A stretch of 64,000 nt of DNA from an uncultured Clostridia bacterium (GTDB lineage: Bacteria; Bacillota; Clostridia; Oscillospirales; Ruminococcaceae). Each line of letters opens with the position of its first letter. Positions within the stretch are counted from its first letter, which is position 1. Both the position numbers and the translations under genes were made by a program. The stretch is from NCBI GenBank assembly GCA_947627045.1, contig CANQUM010000007.1:1-64000 (forward strand). Reading direction: 5' to 3'. Shown piece after piece: positions 1 through 10,793 of the stretch. The notes under the pieces were generated by a model. That model searched no databases, was not told the DNA's origin, and saw only the letters and a program-made list of their open reading frames with translations.

Positions 1-537
1 AAATATCAGGACAAACAGATTCCGAGAGAGGATTTGGAGAAAATAATTGAGGCAGGTATTTATGCTTCAAATGCAGGTGGCGGTCAACGGAGTATGATTG
101 TAGGAATACGAAATGCGAAGCTTGTAGATATGCTCGGCAAAATGAATATGTCGCATTTTGACCGCAGTCGGCTCATTGGCTCGTATGTTTCAAAAAAGCA
201 GCCGAGCGTTATCGACGACCCAAATATCAAGAGTGGTTTTTATGGTGCGCCTGCACTATGCATTGTGTTTGCACAAAAGGATTTTATGTTCGGAATTCCC
301 GACGCTTTTTGTTGTGCAGAAACAATGCTTATGGAAGCATTTGATCTCGGCATATCTTCATGCATTGTTTCCCGAGCAGAGGAAACTTTTGATAATGAAA
401 TCTGTGCTAAGCTATTAAAAGAATGGGAAATACCTGAGAATTATATTGCACGGTGCTTTGTTACGCTCGGTTACTGTGATGGAGAATATCCTAAGCCTAA
501 ACCGAGAAAAGCAAACAGAAGTAAAATTATTGAATGA
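1..537 (+). CDS. Nitroreductase family protein (5' end truncated by window edge)
   Basis: Reading frame is open from base 1 (KYQDKQIPREDLEKIIEAGIYASNAGG...), typical nitroreductase N-terminal region; the listed ORF start at 34 is an internal TTG. Confidence 0.8.
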   Translation, partial: KYQDKQIPREDLEKIIEAGIYASNAGGGQRSMIVGIRNAKLVDMLGKMNMSHFDRSRLIGSYVSKKQPSVIDDPNIKSGFYGAPALCIVFAQKDFMFGIPDAFCCAETMLMEAFDLGISSCIVSRAEETFDNEICAKLLKEWEIPENYIARCFVTLGYCDGEYPKPKPRKANRSKIIE

Positions 538-546
538 GGGTAGATT

Positions 547-1164
547 ATGGACGCAAAAATTTGTTTACAAAAACTTCAATATGTAGGGGTTCTGGCGTTT
601 GCAACAGTTGACGAATTTGGAAATCCACAAATACGCAATATAAGTGCTATTCACTATGAGCCTGAAGCAATGTATTTCTTTACTGCAAAGGGTAAAGCGT
701 TTTGCAAAGAGCTTTTAACAGACGGACGTGTTCAGGTTTTGGGATATACGAAGTATAAAGAGATGATTCGTCTTTCTGCGAGGGCAAAGCCTGTTAAAGA
801 AGATGAGCAGGAACACTGGATTAATACAATATTTGACGAGCAGCCTTATCTTTATAATGTATATCCTGATGATACACGAAAATTGGCAGGTATAGTTTTT
901 CAGATTACCGATGCTGAAATTGAGTACTTCAATCTTGGCGTCAAGCCTATTTTTCGGGAAAGCTACACCATAGGAAACGGACGAATTTCATTCAGGGGTT
1001 ATGAGATTACAGAATCCTGCATAGGCTGCGGAAGATGCTTAAAAAGCTGTCCTCAGCGATGTATTGAGTCGGGAAACCCTTATTGTATACAGCAAGAGCA
1101 TTGTCTGCATTGCGGAAATTGCTATGAGGTATGTCCAGCAAATGCGATAGAGAAACGAGGTTAG
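547..1164 (+). CDS. Pyridoxamine 5'-phosphate oxidase-like domain fused to 2x[4Fe-4S] ferredoxin domain
   Basis: N-terminal PPOX-like sequence (LATVDEFGNPQIRNIS-type) and C-terminal CIGCGRCLKSCP / CLHCGNCYEVCP cluster motifs. Confidence 0.8.
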   Translation: MDAKICLQKLQYVGVLAFATVDEFGNPQIRNISAIHYEPEAMYFFTAKGKAFCKELLTDGRVQVLGYTKYKEMIRLSARAKPVKEDEQEHWINTIFDEQPYLYNVYPDDTRKLAGIVFQITDAEIEYFNLGVKPIFRESYTIGNGRISFRGYEITESCIGCGRCLKSCPQRCIESGNPYCIQQEHCLHCGNCYEVCPANAIEKRG

Positions 1165-1165
1165 T

Positions 1166-1945
1166 ATGACCCAAAAAGAAAGACTTTTTTATTTGATAGA
1201 ATATCTGCTTATAGAGAATTCTGCTTTTAGTAATATGGTAATTCCCTATAATGAGACAGAACAGTTTAAGCTGTTTAGAAGTCTGGTAAATATCCGTCCG
1301 CCGAAACCTGCCAGCAATGAATTTCTGACAGTGCAGGACGAATATCTGAAAGAGGAAATCGCAAATAAAGGTATAACTGATATTGCAGTGCTTAAGCCGA
1401 TTAAGAACAATATATATTTATGGCAGGGAGATATTACAACGCTGAAATGCGGTGCAATCGTAAATGCTGCCAACAGCGGCATGACAGGCTGTTATTCTCC
1501 TTGTCATGGGTGTATAGATAATGCTATTCATACCTATGCAGGAGTACAGCTTCGGCTTGAATGTTCTGAAATAATGAAAAAGCAGGGTTATGCCGAGCCG
1601 ATTGGAAATGCTAAGATCACAAAAGCATATAATTTGCCGTGTGATTATGTAATTCACACAGTAGGACCGATTGTATCGGGACGGCTTGGCGAAAAACATT
1701 GCAGAATGCTTGAGTCATGCTATCGTTCTTGCTTGGAAGTTGCAGAGGAAAACGGAGTAAAAAGCATAGCCTTTTGCTGTATTTCAACAGGGGAGTTTCA
1801 TTTTCCAAACGATAAGGCAGCGGAAATTGCGGTACAGACGGTCAAAGATTATATGGAACAGTCAAACAGTGATATAAAGGTGATATTCAATGTTTTCAAA
1901 GATTACGATTACCAAATCTACCGAGACTTACTCAGAAAATATTAA
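1166..1945 (+). CDS. Protein-ADP-ribose hydrolase, macrodomain
   Basis: QGDITTLKCGAIVNAANSGMTGCYSPCHGCIDNAIHTYAG macrodomain signature; adjacent to SirTM-like gene. Confidence 0.88.
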   Translation: MTQKERLFYLIEYLLIENSAFSNMVIPYNETEQFKLFRSLVNIRPPKPASNEFLTVQDEYLKEEIANKGITDIAVLKPIKNNIYLWQGDITTLKCGAIVNAANSGMTGCYSPCHGCIDNAIHTYAGVQLRLECSEIMKKQGYAEPIGNAKITKAYNLPCDYVIHTVGPIVSGRLGEKHCRMLESCYRSCLEVAEENGVKSIAFCCISTGEFHFPNDKAAEIAVQTVKDYMEQSNSDIKVIFNVFKDYDYQIYRDLLRKY

Positions 1946-2759
1946 TGGTCTTAAAAATGCTATAAAGTCGGCAGACGCTGTGATAATTGGAGCAGGTGCA
2001 GGGCTTTCTACTTCGGCAGGACTTATTTATTCAGGCGAGCGATTTAAGCGTTATTTTTCTGATTTTGCCGAAAAATACGGTATTTCTGATATGTATACGG
2101 GAGGCTTCTATTCGTTTGAAACGAAAGAGGAGTATTGGGCTTGGTGGAGCAGGCACATATATGTAAACCGTTATATGAATGCGCCTAAGCCTGTTTATGA
2201 GGAATTATTTGAATTAGTAAAAGACAAAGACTATTTTGTAATTACAACAAATGTTGACCACTGTTTTCAGAAAGCTGGTTTTGATAAGAAACGGCTGTTT
2301 TACACGCAAGGAGATTATGGTCTGTTTCAATGCAGTGAGCCATGCTGTCAAGAAACCTTTGAAAATGAGGATATTATACGCCAAATGGTTGAGAAGCAAA
2401 GTGATATGCGTATTCCTGAAAAGCTGCTGCCGATTTGTCCGCATTGCGGAAAGCCTATGACAATGAATCTGCGCTCAGATAACAAGTTTGTGGAAGATGA
2501 AGGCTGGCATAAAGCGAGCGAGAGATATTCTGAATTCTTACGCAGGCACAGAAATATGAAAGTTTTGTTCTTTGAGTTGGGTGTTGGTATGAATACCCCT
2601 GTGATAATTAAATATCCATTTTGGCAGATGACATTAAAAAATCCGCAGGCAGTATATGCCTGTGTCAATTATGGTGAGGCATTCTGTTTGCAGGAAATAC
2701 AGAAACAGTCAATTTGCATTGACAGTGATATCGGAAGAGTACTTAAAGATTTAAAATGA
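1890..2759 (+). CDS. Sir2-family protein, probable SirTM (class M) ADP-ribosyltransferase-type sirtuin
   Basis: IIGAGAGLSTSAGL nucleotide-binding motif, TTNVDHCFQKAGF, CPHCG Zn ribbon; overlaps the macrodomain gene by 56 nt. Confidence 0.83.
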   Translation: MFSKITITKSTETYSENINGLKNAIKSADAVIIGAGAGLSTSAGLIYSGERFKRYFSDFAEKYGISDMYTGGFYSFETKEEYWAWWSRHIYVNRYMNAPKPVYEELFELVKDKDYFVITTNVDHCFQKAGFDKKRLFYTQGDYGLFQCSEPCCQETFENEDIIRQMVEKQSDMRIPEKLLPICPHCGKPMTMNLRSDNKFVEDEGWHKASERYSEFLRRHRNMKVLFFELGVGMNTPVIIKYPFWQMTLKNPQAVYACVNYGEAFCLQEIQKQSICIDSDIGRVLKDLK

Positions 2760-2775
2760 AGATATATTAATTTTG

Positions 2776-2802
2776 GCACATAGAAATCTATGTGCTTTTT
2801 TT
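2776..2802 (+). terminator. Intrinsic terminator
   Basis: GCACATAGA-AA-TCTATGTGC stem followed by T7. Confidence 0.85.
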
Positions 2803-2907
2803 ATTTATTGCTTACCGGATTTAATTGCACCCTTTTCAGACAAGATATTGAAATTAATGAGAAATAGTGATATAATAAATTGTTAATAAAACTGAAAGGA
2901 AAGTTGT

Positions 2908-4923
2908 ATGAAGCGCTGGGAAATTAAAAAACCTGACCCTTTGAAGGTTGATGAGATTCTGAGAAAAAGTGATTTAACATCACTTTGTGCGGAAGTTTTA
3001 GTGTCAAGAGGATATGACAATATGGAAATGCTCGTTGATTTTTTCAATAACGACGAGCTTTCAGACCCGATGACGCTAAAAGATATGCCTCAGGCAGTAG
3101 AGGTGATTTCCCGGGCAATAAACAACGGCGAATTGATTTGTGTTTACGGCGATTATGACTGCGACGGCATTACTTCAACTACTATTTTGGTGAAATATCT
3201 CGATTTCAGCGGAGCGAACGTTATGTATTACATTCCGCATCGTGATGAGGGATACGGAATAAATAAAAATGCAGTGGATAAACTGAAAGAGCAGGGAGTT
3301 TCGCTTATAATCACAGTTGATAATGGAATTCTAGCGATAGATGAGGCAGAATATATAAAGGAACTTGGTATTAAGCTGGTTATTACAGACCATCATCAGC
3401 CGGGCGATGTGCTTCCCATAGCAGATGCGGTTGTAAACCCTCACCGTGAAGATTGCCCGTCTACGTTTAAAGATTTAGCGGGTGTTGGAGTAACTTTCAA
3501 GCTCTGTGCAGCATTAGATGGAGATTACTCAATTGTTTCAGAGCAGTTTTCCGATCTTGCAGCTTTGGGAACTATTGCGGATATTGTTCCGCTGAAGGGC
3601 GAAAACAGAACTCTTGTCAAGAACGGACTGGATATGTTTAAAAACAGCGAGAATTACGGTCTGCTGTATCTTCTTGAAAAGTGCGGTATAAATAAGAACA
3701 GAGTAACTTCAAACTCTGTGTCATTTGGAATAGCACCGAGAATCAATGCCGCAGGAAGATTTGGTTCTGCATCAACTGCGGTTGATGCTTTGCTATCGGA
3801 GGATGAAAGCGCTAAATTTGAAATTGATGATCTGTTAATGCTCAATAATCGCAGAAAAGAAACTGAGATTATGATTTTAAGGGATATTTTTGAATATATA
3901 GACGAAAATCCAAATATATTAAATGAAAAGGTGTTGGTAATAAGCGGTAAAGGCTGGCATCACGGAGTAATAGGTATAGTTTCTGCGAAAATAATGGAGC
4001 TTTACGGCAAGCCCAACTTTATAATTTCCGTAGACGAAAACGGAATAGGCAGGGGTTCCGCACGGAGTTTTGAAGGGTTTAACGTTTATAAATGCTTGAG
4101 ATACTGTGAGGATACCTTGATAAGGTTCGGAGGACATAAATTTGCAGGGGGACTGACCGTAAAGGATGATAATATTCCCCGGTTTATAAAAAAGGTATCG
4201 GAGTTTGCCGGTAAATGCGATAAATTAAGCGGAATGATAATAAAAGCAGATAAACTTCTTGAGGCTAAGGATTTTGACATATCTATGGCGGAAAGCCTGA
4301 GTCTTCTTGAGCCTTTCGGCGAGGGAAATAAAATGCCGGTATTCGCTGTTATCGGAGCGGAAGTGAGAAAGATTATTCCGCTGTCGCAGGGGAAACATTC
4401 AAAGATCGAGTTTTTCTACGAAGGAGTTTGCCGTACAGCACTTTTCTTTTCAAAACCTCCTGAGTCTCTTCCGTTTAATGCAGGTGATAAGATTGATATG
4501 CTTGTCAATATGGAGGTCAACGAATATAAGGGAGAAAAACAGCTTTCGTTAAGAGTTGTTGATTTTAGAAATCACGGAATTTCAGGGCAAAAGTATTTTG
4601 CGGCTAAGTTATGTTATGAAGCGTATAAACGTGGAGAAGCAGTACCGCAGAATGTTATTCACCGTGTTAAGCCGACAAGAAATGAGCTTGTCAGAATTTA
4701 TAAGTATATAATGACTGTAAGGCGAGTTTCAATAGATAAGCTGTTTATGAAGTTCAATTCCCAGTCGATGAATTATTTTAAGCTGCGCATTGCTTTAGAC
4801 GCTTTTAATGAGATGGGTTTGATAAAACTTATAGCGTCAAGGCAAGCGGTACATATAGTTGAAGTTTCAAAGAGGGTTGACCTTTCTGAGTCAACGGTTT
4901 TAAAAAATATATATTCCTTATAA
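2908..4923 (+). CDS. recJ: Single-stranded-DNA-specific exonuclease RecJ
   Basis: DYDCDGITST and VITDHHQPG DHH motifs, GIAPRINAAGR, GGHKFAGG. Confidence 0.95.
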   Translation: MKRWEIKKPDPLKVDEILRKSDLTSLCAEVLVSRGYDNMEMLVDFFNNDELSDPMTLKDMPQAVEVISRAINNGELICVYGDYDCDGITSTTILVKYLDFSGANVMYYIPHRDEGYGINKNAVDKLKEQGVSLIITVDNGILAIDEAEYIKELGIKLVITDHHQPGDVLPIADAVVNPHREDCPSTFKDLAGVGVTFKLCAALDGDYSIVSEQFSDLAALGTIADIVPLKGENRTLVKNGLDMFKNSENYGLLYLLEKCGINKNRVTSNSVSFGIAPRINAAGRFGSASTAVDALLSEDESAKFEIDDLLMLNNRRKETEIMILRDIFEYIDENPNILNEKVLVISGKGWHHGVIGIVSAKIMELYGKPNFIISVDENGIGRGSARSFEGFNVYKCLRYCEDTLIRFGGHKFAGGLTVKDDNIPRFIKKVSEFAGKCDKLSGMIIKADKLLEAKDFDISMAESLSLLEPFGEGNKMPVFAVIGAEVRKIIPLSQGKHSKIEFFYEGVCRTALFFSKPPESLPFNAGDKIDMLVNMEVNEYKGEKQLSLRVVDFRNHGISGQKYFAAKLCYEAYKRGEAVPQNVIHRVKPTRNELVRIYKYIMTVRRVSIDKLFMKFNSQSMNYFKLRIALDAFNEMGLIKLIASRQAVHIVEVSKRVDLSESTVLKNIYSL

Positions 4924-4944
4924 GGGGCAAGGACTGAAGTTATT

Positions 4945-7140
4945 ATGGCAAATTCAAAAAACTATTCAATTGATCTGCTGATAGAGAAAATAACCAGCGA
5001 GGATAAAAAGTACGATCTTGATAAAATAACTCGTGCATATGAGCTTGCTGAGAAAAAGCACGAGGGGCAGACCCGTGATTCGGGAGAGCCGTATATTACT
5101 CACCCTATAGCTGTTGCTCTTATAGCAATAGAGCTTGGAATGGATACTGATTCTATTGCTGCTGCGCTTTTGCACGATGTTGTTGAGGATACGGATTTCA
5201 CGATTGAGCAGGTGAGAAACGAGCTGGGTTCTGATGTTGCTATGCTTGTTGACGGACTTACAAAGCTGAGAAAAATTCCTCTTGCGACAAGAGAGGAACA
5301 GCAGGCTGAGAATGTTAGAAAGATAATACTGGCTACAAGTCAGGATTTGAGAGTTATTATCATAAAGCTTTGCGACAGACTTCATAATATGAGAACTCTG
5401 CAATACAGAACAGATGCAAAAAGAAGAACTACCGCTCTTGAGACTATGAATATCTATGCTCCTATTGCTCACAGGCTGGGAATACAGTCAATAAAAGAGG
5501 AAATAGAGGATTTGTCATTCCAGTATCTTGATCCATACGCATATGAAGAGATCGACAAGCAGATGAATATGCGTAAGGAAAAGCGCATAGAGCTTATTGA
5601 AAAGATAAAGGACAGAATAAGAGAAAGGCTTAAAAAGGATTTTGATCCTGTTCCCGAAATTGAGGGAAGAGTAAAAAGCAACTATGGTATTTATAAAAAG
5701 ATTTTCCGTGACGGAAAGGATATTGACCAGATATATGATAAGTACGCAGTGAGAATTATTGTAAACACTGTTGCCGAATGTTATGGGATCTTGGGAATAA
5801 TACACGAGATGTTCAATCCTATTCCTAACAGGTTTAAAGATTACATTTCAACTCCGAAGCCTAATATGTATCAATCTTTGCATACTACGGTTATCGGTCG
5901 TGAAGGTATACCCTTTGAGGTTCAGATAAGAACGTGGGATATGCACCATACTGCAGAATACGGAATCGCCGCACACTGGAAATACAAAGAGGGTATTACA
6001 AAAAAAGACAAGAATGATGAACGTCTTGCATGGATAAGGAAGATTCTCGAGGCTCAAAAGGAAGCCGACGACGTTGAGGAGATAGTCAGAACAATAAAAA
6101 GCGACCTTGCTCCTGAGGACGTATTTGCATACACACCGAAAGGCGATATGATTTCGCTTCCTATTGATTCTACTGTTATTGATTTTGCATATGCTATTCA
6201 CACTCAGGTGGGACACAAAATGATAGGCGCTAAGGCTGACAATAAGATGGTTTCCATTGACCATAAGATCCAAACAGGCGAGATAATAGAAATTTTGACC
6301 ACCAGTAATGAAAATCACGGTCCCAGCAGGTCGTGGCTTGAAATTGCAAAGACAAATCAGGCAAAGTCAAAAATCCGTTCGTGGTTCAAGAAAGAACGCA
6401 GAGAGGAGAACATTGCCGAGGGTAAGGCGGAGCTTGAACGTGAGTTTAAGCGTAACTTTATTCATATTCCTGAAAGTGATTTAGAGGAGTTTCTTGCTGC
6501 AGATATGAAGCGTCATAACTGCGATAGTCTGGACAGCTTTTATGCTGCTATTGGATACGGAGGAGTTCAGCTTCACAAGGTTATCAGGAGATTAAAAGAC
6601 GAATATACAAAAAAATACGAAAAGAATATTAATATTGATAAATCTGATATTGATGTTTCTATTAGTTCAGGCAAGAGCAATTCTTCCGGAATTATTGTAG
6701 ACGGAATCGGCGATTGTTTGGTTAAGTTTGCAGCCTGCTGTTCTCCGCTTCCTGGAGACGACGTAATAGGTTTTATAACAAAAGGTCATGGTATTTCGGT
6801 TCACAAGAGAGACTGTATTAACTTTTTAAATCAAATTAAGGGAAAGGAAAACAGCCAAAGATGGGTTGCTGTACATTGGGCTGAGGATAGAAACACTTCC
6901 TATTTCAGAGCTATTCTCGATGTGGTTGCTCATAACAGAATAGGTCTGCTTGCTGATATTTCAAATGTTCTTGCAGCAATTAAGATACCTATGCACGAGG
7001 CTGTTGCAAGAGAGCTTAAAAACGGTAACGCAAATGTTATTGTTACAATAAGCGTTGCGGGCAAGGAGCAGCTTGACAATGTAATTACACGGCTTTTGAA
7101 AATAGATAGTGTTATTTCGGTTGACAGAACAGGAAAATAG
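4945..7140 (+). CDS. relA: Bifunctional (p)ppGpp synthetase/hydrolase (RSH)
   Basis: HD (ALLHDVVEDT), synthetase (YQSLHTTV), TGS and ACT regions in order. Confidence 0.95.
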   Translation: MANSKNYSIDLLIEKITSEDKKYDLDKITRAYELAEKKHEGQTRDSGEPYITHPIAVALIAIELGMDTDSIAAALLHDVVEDTDFTIEQVRNELGSDVAMLVDGLTKLRKIPLATREEQQAENVRKIILATSQDLRVIIIKLCDRLHNMRTLQYRTDAKRRTTALETMNIYAPIAHRLGIQSIKEEIEDLSFQYLDPYAYEEIDKQMNMRKEKRIELIEKIKDRIRERLKKDFDPVPEIEGRVKSNYGIYKKIFRDGKDIDQIYDKYAVRIIVNTVAECYGILGIIHEMFNPIPNRFKDYISTPKPNMYQSLHTTVIGREGIPFEVQIRTWDMHHTAEYGIAAHWKYKEGITKKDKNDERLAWIRKILEAQKEADDVEEIVRTIKSDLAPEDVFAYTPKGDMISLPIDSTVIDFAYAIHTQVGHKMIGAKADNKMVSIDHKIQTGEIIEILTTSNENHGPSRSWLEIAKTNQAKSKIRSWFKKERREENIAEGKAELEREFKRNFIHIPESDLEEFLAADMKRHNCDSLDSFYAAIGYGGVQLHKVIRRLKDEYTKKYEKNINIDKSDIDVSISSGKSNSSGIIVDGIGDCLVKFAACCSPLPGDDVIGFITKGHGISVHKRDCINFLNQIKGKENSQRWVAVHWAEDRNTSYFRAILDVVAHNRIGLLADISNVLAAIKIPMHEAVARELKNGNANVIVTISVAGKEQLDNVITRLLKIDSVISVDRTGK

Positions 7141-7332
7141 AAACAGCGATGTTGCATTCTCTAATGCCTATTATAATTTTATTAATGAGAAACATAGCAT
7201 AACGTCAGGCTTTATCAAAGCTAAGAGTTTCAAAGATTTACCGAGAGTTTTTGAGAATCGGTTATAGTGTTACTGCTGCGTTTTGAAAAATTGATATTAT
7301 AATTAATAAGAAAAAAGGAGAAAGTTTGGCTA

Positions 7333-7956
7333 ATGAAAATAATAAAACTTAAACCGCTTAGCGAAATAGGTACTAACTCTTATATTGTTGAAACAGATAA
7401 AAAGAATGCGGTCTTAATTGACGCACCTGCTGATGCGGATTATATTATTTCTCAGCTTAAATTAAACGGACTAACCTTAAAAAAGGTGTTGCTGACGCAT
7501 GGTCATATTGACCACACAGGGGCTGTATATGATTTGGCTGAAAAAACAGGCTGCGAGGTTTATATTCATCTTGCTGACAATGCTAAGCTGTATGACGACG
7601 ATCTTAGTTTGTCAAATTATTTAGGAATACCTTTAAAGCCTTACAGAGATGCAAAAGTTTCGTCAGACGGAGATACAATATCACAAGACGAAATAAAATT
7701 AAAAGTCATATCAACTCCTGGTCATACTAGCGGGTCTGTTTGTTATGTATGCGGAGATGTAATGTTTTCGGGAGATACTATTTTTTACAGGTCGGTCGGA
7801 AGAACAGATATGGTTGACGGAGATCCTGAAACGCTTATCAAGTCGCTTAAAAGGCTTAAAGAAATTGATTTTGATTACACTGTATACTCCGGGCATGGCA
7901 CACCCACCAGCTTAGAAGACGAAAAAGCGTTTAATCCTTATATGAGGGAACTGTAA
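7333..7956 (+). CDS. MBL-fold metallohydrolase
   Basis: LLTHGHIDHTGA, STPGHTSGSVCY, FSGDTIF motifs. Confidence 0.92.
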   Translation: MKIIKLKPLSEIGTNSYIVETDKKNAVLIDAPADADYIISQLKLNGLTLKKVLLTHGHIDHTGAVYDLAEKTGCEVYIHLADNAKLYDDDLSLSNYLGIPLKPYRDAKVSSDGDTISQDEIKLKVISTPGHTSGSVCYVCGDVMFSGDTIFYRSVGRTDMVDGDPETLIKSLKRLKEIDFDYTVYSGHGTPTSLEDEKAFNPYMREL

Positions 7957-7957
7957 A

Positions 7958-9439
7958 ATGACATTGATTTTCAGCGGAAATGATTTTAAATATGAACTTG
8001 AAAGCGTAGTTAAGCTGTTTATTCCTGCTACGCTTTTTGACATTTTCTATGAAGTAAAGACTGAATATTTCAGCAATGATTTTTGCTTTATAAGACGTAA
8101 AAAAGGAAAACAAAAAACATATCTTTACACTGTTTGCAGAATTGGTGAAAACATAAAATATAAAATTAATTGTATTTTAAATTCAGCAGACAACTATGAG
8201 GGAAATTGTGAAATAATACTTGCAAGGCTTTTGTTTCAATGTCTTACCGAACTTACAGGGAAGTCGGCAAAATGGGGGATATTAACAGGTATACGTCCAG
8301 TTAAGCGTGTCAATAAAATGCTGGACAGGGGAATGTCAAAAGAGGCAATCGAGAAAGAGCTTTCTGAGAAATTTCTTTGTGAAAAATCTAAGATAGATTT
8401 AGCATACAAAACTGCGCTTACACAAAAAAGAGCTCTTGAAAATATGAGCAGTAAATCCTTCAGTTTATATATTTCCATACCTTTTTGCCCATCGAGATGC
8501 TCGTATTGTTCGTTTGTTTCGCAGTCGGCAGAGAGCAGTATAAGGCTTATTCCCGAGTATGTTGAACGTCTTTGCGACGAGATTTCTTACACTGCAGATG
8601 TAATTTCAAGTAAAGGTCTAAGACTTGACACGATTTATTTCGGCGGCGGAACTCCGACGTCTCTCTACGCACATCAGCTTGAAAAGATAATGAAGACTAT
8701 TTCCCGACATTTTGATCTATCAGCTTTGCGGGAATACACCGTAGAAGCAGGAAGAGCAGACACAATAACAAGAGAAAAGCTGGAGGTCATTAAGAACTTC
8801 GGTGCAGACAGAATTTCTATAAATCCGCAGACTATGAACGACAGCGTACTTGAGACTATAGGCAGACGTCATACTGTAAAGCAGTTTATAGAAAGTTTTA
8901 AACTTGCTAAAGAGATCGGATTTAAAATAATTAATACCGATTTAATAGCAGGCTTGCCGACGGACACAGTAGAGAGTTTTAAGAAAACAGTAGAAGATAT
9001 AATAGCTCTTGAGCCTGAAAATGTTACGGTTCACACACTGTCGATAAAGCGTGCAGCTGATTTGAACCGCAGAAGCGATACAGTTATTGACAATCCGGCT
9101 GAGCAGATGGTTGACTATGCATCAAAAAGGCTGTCGGAGAGCGGATATGATCCTTATTATTTATACAGGCAGAAAAATATGCTTGAGAATTTAGAAAACA
9201 TAGGCTGGTCAAAGCCCGGCAAGGAAAGCTTGTACAACATTTATATTATGGAGGAAAATCAGTCTATAATTGCGCTAGGAGCAGGAGCGTCTACAAAGCT
9301 GGTTGCAAGTAACGGACACTTAAAGAGGATATTTAACTATAAATTCCCGCTTGAATATATAAAGCATTTTGATTTAATGCTTGATAAGAAAAATGAAGCT
9401 AAGGAATTTATTGAGAAAAATATATTAGGTTCAGAGTGA
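7958..9439 (+). CDS. hemZ: Radical SAM coproporphyrinogen dehydrogenase HemZ-like
   Basis: IPFCPSRCSYCSF radical SAM motif, YFGGGTPTS, HemZ-type N-terminal extension. Confidence 0.9.
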   Translation: MTLIFSGNDFKYELESVVKLFIPATLFDIFYEVKTEYFSNDFCFIRRKKGKQKTYLYTVCRIGENIKYKINCILNSADNYEGNCEIILARLLFQCLTELTGKSAKWGILTGIRPVKRVNKMLDRGMSKEAIEKELSEKFLCEKSKIDLAYKTALTQKRALENMSSKSFSLYISIPFCPSRCSYCSFVSQSAESSIRLIPEYVERLCDEISYTADVISSKGLRLDTIYFGGGTPTSLYAHQLEKIMKTISRHFDLSALREYTVEAGRADTITREKLEVIKNFGADRISINPQTMNDSVLETIGRRHTVKQFIESFKLAKEIGFKIINTDLIAGLPTDTVESFKKTVEDIIALEPENVTVHTLSIKRAADLNRRSDTVIDNPAEQMVDYASKRLSESGYDPYYLYRQKNMLENLENIGWSKPGKESLYNIYIMEENQSIIALGAGASTKLVASNGHLKRIFNYKFPLEYIKHFDLMLDKKNEAKEFIEKNILGSE

Positions 9440-9443
9440 AATT

Positions 9444-10793
9444 ATGAGAAAAAATGATATTATAAAACTTATAATAGACAGCATTACAAACGAAGGCAAC
9501 GGAGTGGGCAGATATGAGGGAATGGCAGTTTTTGTTCCCTATACTGCAATTGGTGATGAAATAGATTGTCGAATCGTCAAGCTGAAAAAGACCTACGCTT
9601 ACGGTATCGTTGATAGAATACTAACTTCGTCTAAAGATAGAATATCGGCTGAATGCTCTACATATAAAAAGTGCGGAGGGTGTTCGTTTAGGCATTTAAA
9701 ATACGAAGCGGAGCTTGAATCTAAGCAGAACTTTGTAAAGGATTCATTTGAGCGTATAGGAAAGCTGTCAATTGACTTTGATAATATACTCGGCTGTGAT
9801 GAAACTCTGCATTACCGCAATAAAGCGCAGTATCCTGTATGTGAGAAAGACGGCAGTTTAGAGTGCGGATTTTATTCAAAGCGTTCGCACAGGGTAGTTG
9901 ATAACAAAGACTGTCTTTTACAGCCAGAGATTTTCAATAAAATTGCAGATTACACGGTAAAGCTGTTAGGAAAGAACGGATTTATGGCTTACAATGAGGA
10001 AACGGGAAAGGGTCAGATCCGTCATATTTATTTAAGGCAGGGTTTTCACACTAAAGAAATAATGCTTTGCATTGTGGTTACTAAGCGTGATGACAGATTT
10101 AAAAATATTTCCGAGGAAATAATAAAAGAATTTTCGGAAATAAAGAGCATAGTTCTGAATATCAATCCTGATAAAACCAATGTCATTCTTGGGAAACACA
10201 GCGAGGTTCTTTTCGGTAAAGAATACATTTCAGACATTATGTGCGGAGACAAAGTGAGGATTTCTCCGCATTCATTTTATCAAATTAACACTGCACAGGC
10301 TGAGAAGCTTTACGGGATAATAAAAGAATATGCAGATTTAAAAGGAAATGAGACTATTCTTGATTTATACTGCGGAATAGGAACGATAGGTTTTTCGCTT
10401 GCAGGTAATGTGAAAAAGCTGATAGGAGTAGAAATTATTCCCGACGCTGTAGAAAATGCAAAGCTCAATGCCCAATTAAACGGCATTCAAAATGCTGAAT
10501 TTATCTGCGGAGATGCAGGAGAAGTCGCAAACAGACTGATTGAGCGTGGTGAAACGCCTGACATTATTATTGCCGACCCTGCAAGAAAGGGCTGTGATAG
10601 TGTATCGCTTAACGCAATGCTAAAAATGTCTCCTCAAAAAATAATAATGGTTTCCTGCAATCCGTCAACAGCGGCTAGAGACGTAAAATATTTGTATGAG
10701 AACGGTTACAAGGCAGTTAAAGGACAAGCTGTTGATATGTTTCCGAGAACGACGCATGTAGAGTGCGTAATATTGATGTCAAGGGATAAATAA
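9444..10793 (+). CDS. rlmD: 23S rRNA (uracil-C5)-methyltransferase RlmD/RumA
   Basis: TRAM-like N-terminus, CxxCGGCS, DLYCGIGTIG, MVSCNPSTAARD, FPRTTHVE. Confidence 0.93.
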   Translation: MRKNDIIKLIIDSITNEGNGVGRYEGMAVFVPYTAIGDEIDCRIVKLKKTYAYGIVDRILTSSKDRISAECSTYKKCGGCSFRHLKYEAELESKQNFVKDSFERIGKLSIDFDNILGCDETLHYRNKAQYPVCEKDGSLECGFYSKRSHRVVDNKDCLLQPEIFNKIADYTVKLLGKNGFMAYNEETGKGQIRHIYLRQGFHTKEIMLCIVVTKRDDRFKNISEEIIKEFSEIKSIVLNINPDKTNVILGKHSEVLFGKEYISDIMCGDKVRISPHSFYQINTAQAEKLYGIIKEYADLKGNETILDLYCGIGTIGFSLAGNVKKLIGVEIIPDAVENAKLNAQLNGIQNAEFICGDAGEVANRLIERGETPDIIIADPARKGCDSVSLNAMLKMSPQKIIMVSCNPSTAARDVKYLYENGYKAVKGQAVDMFPRTTHVECVILMSRDK

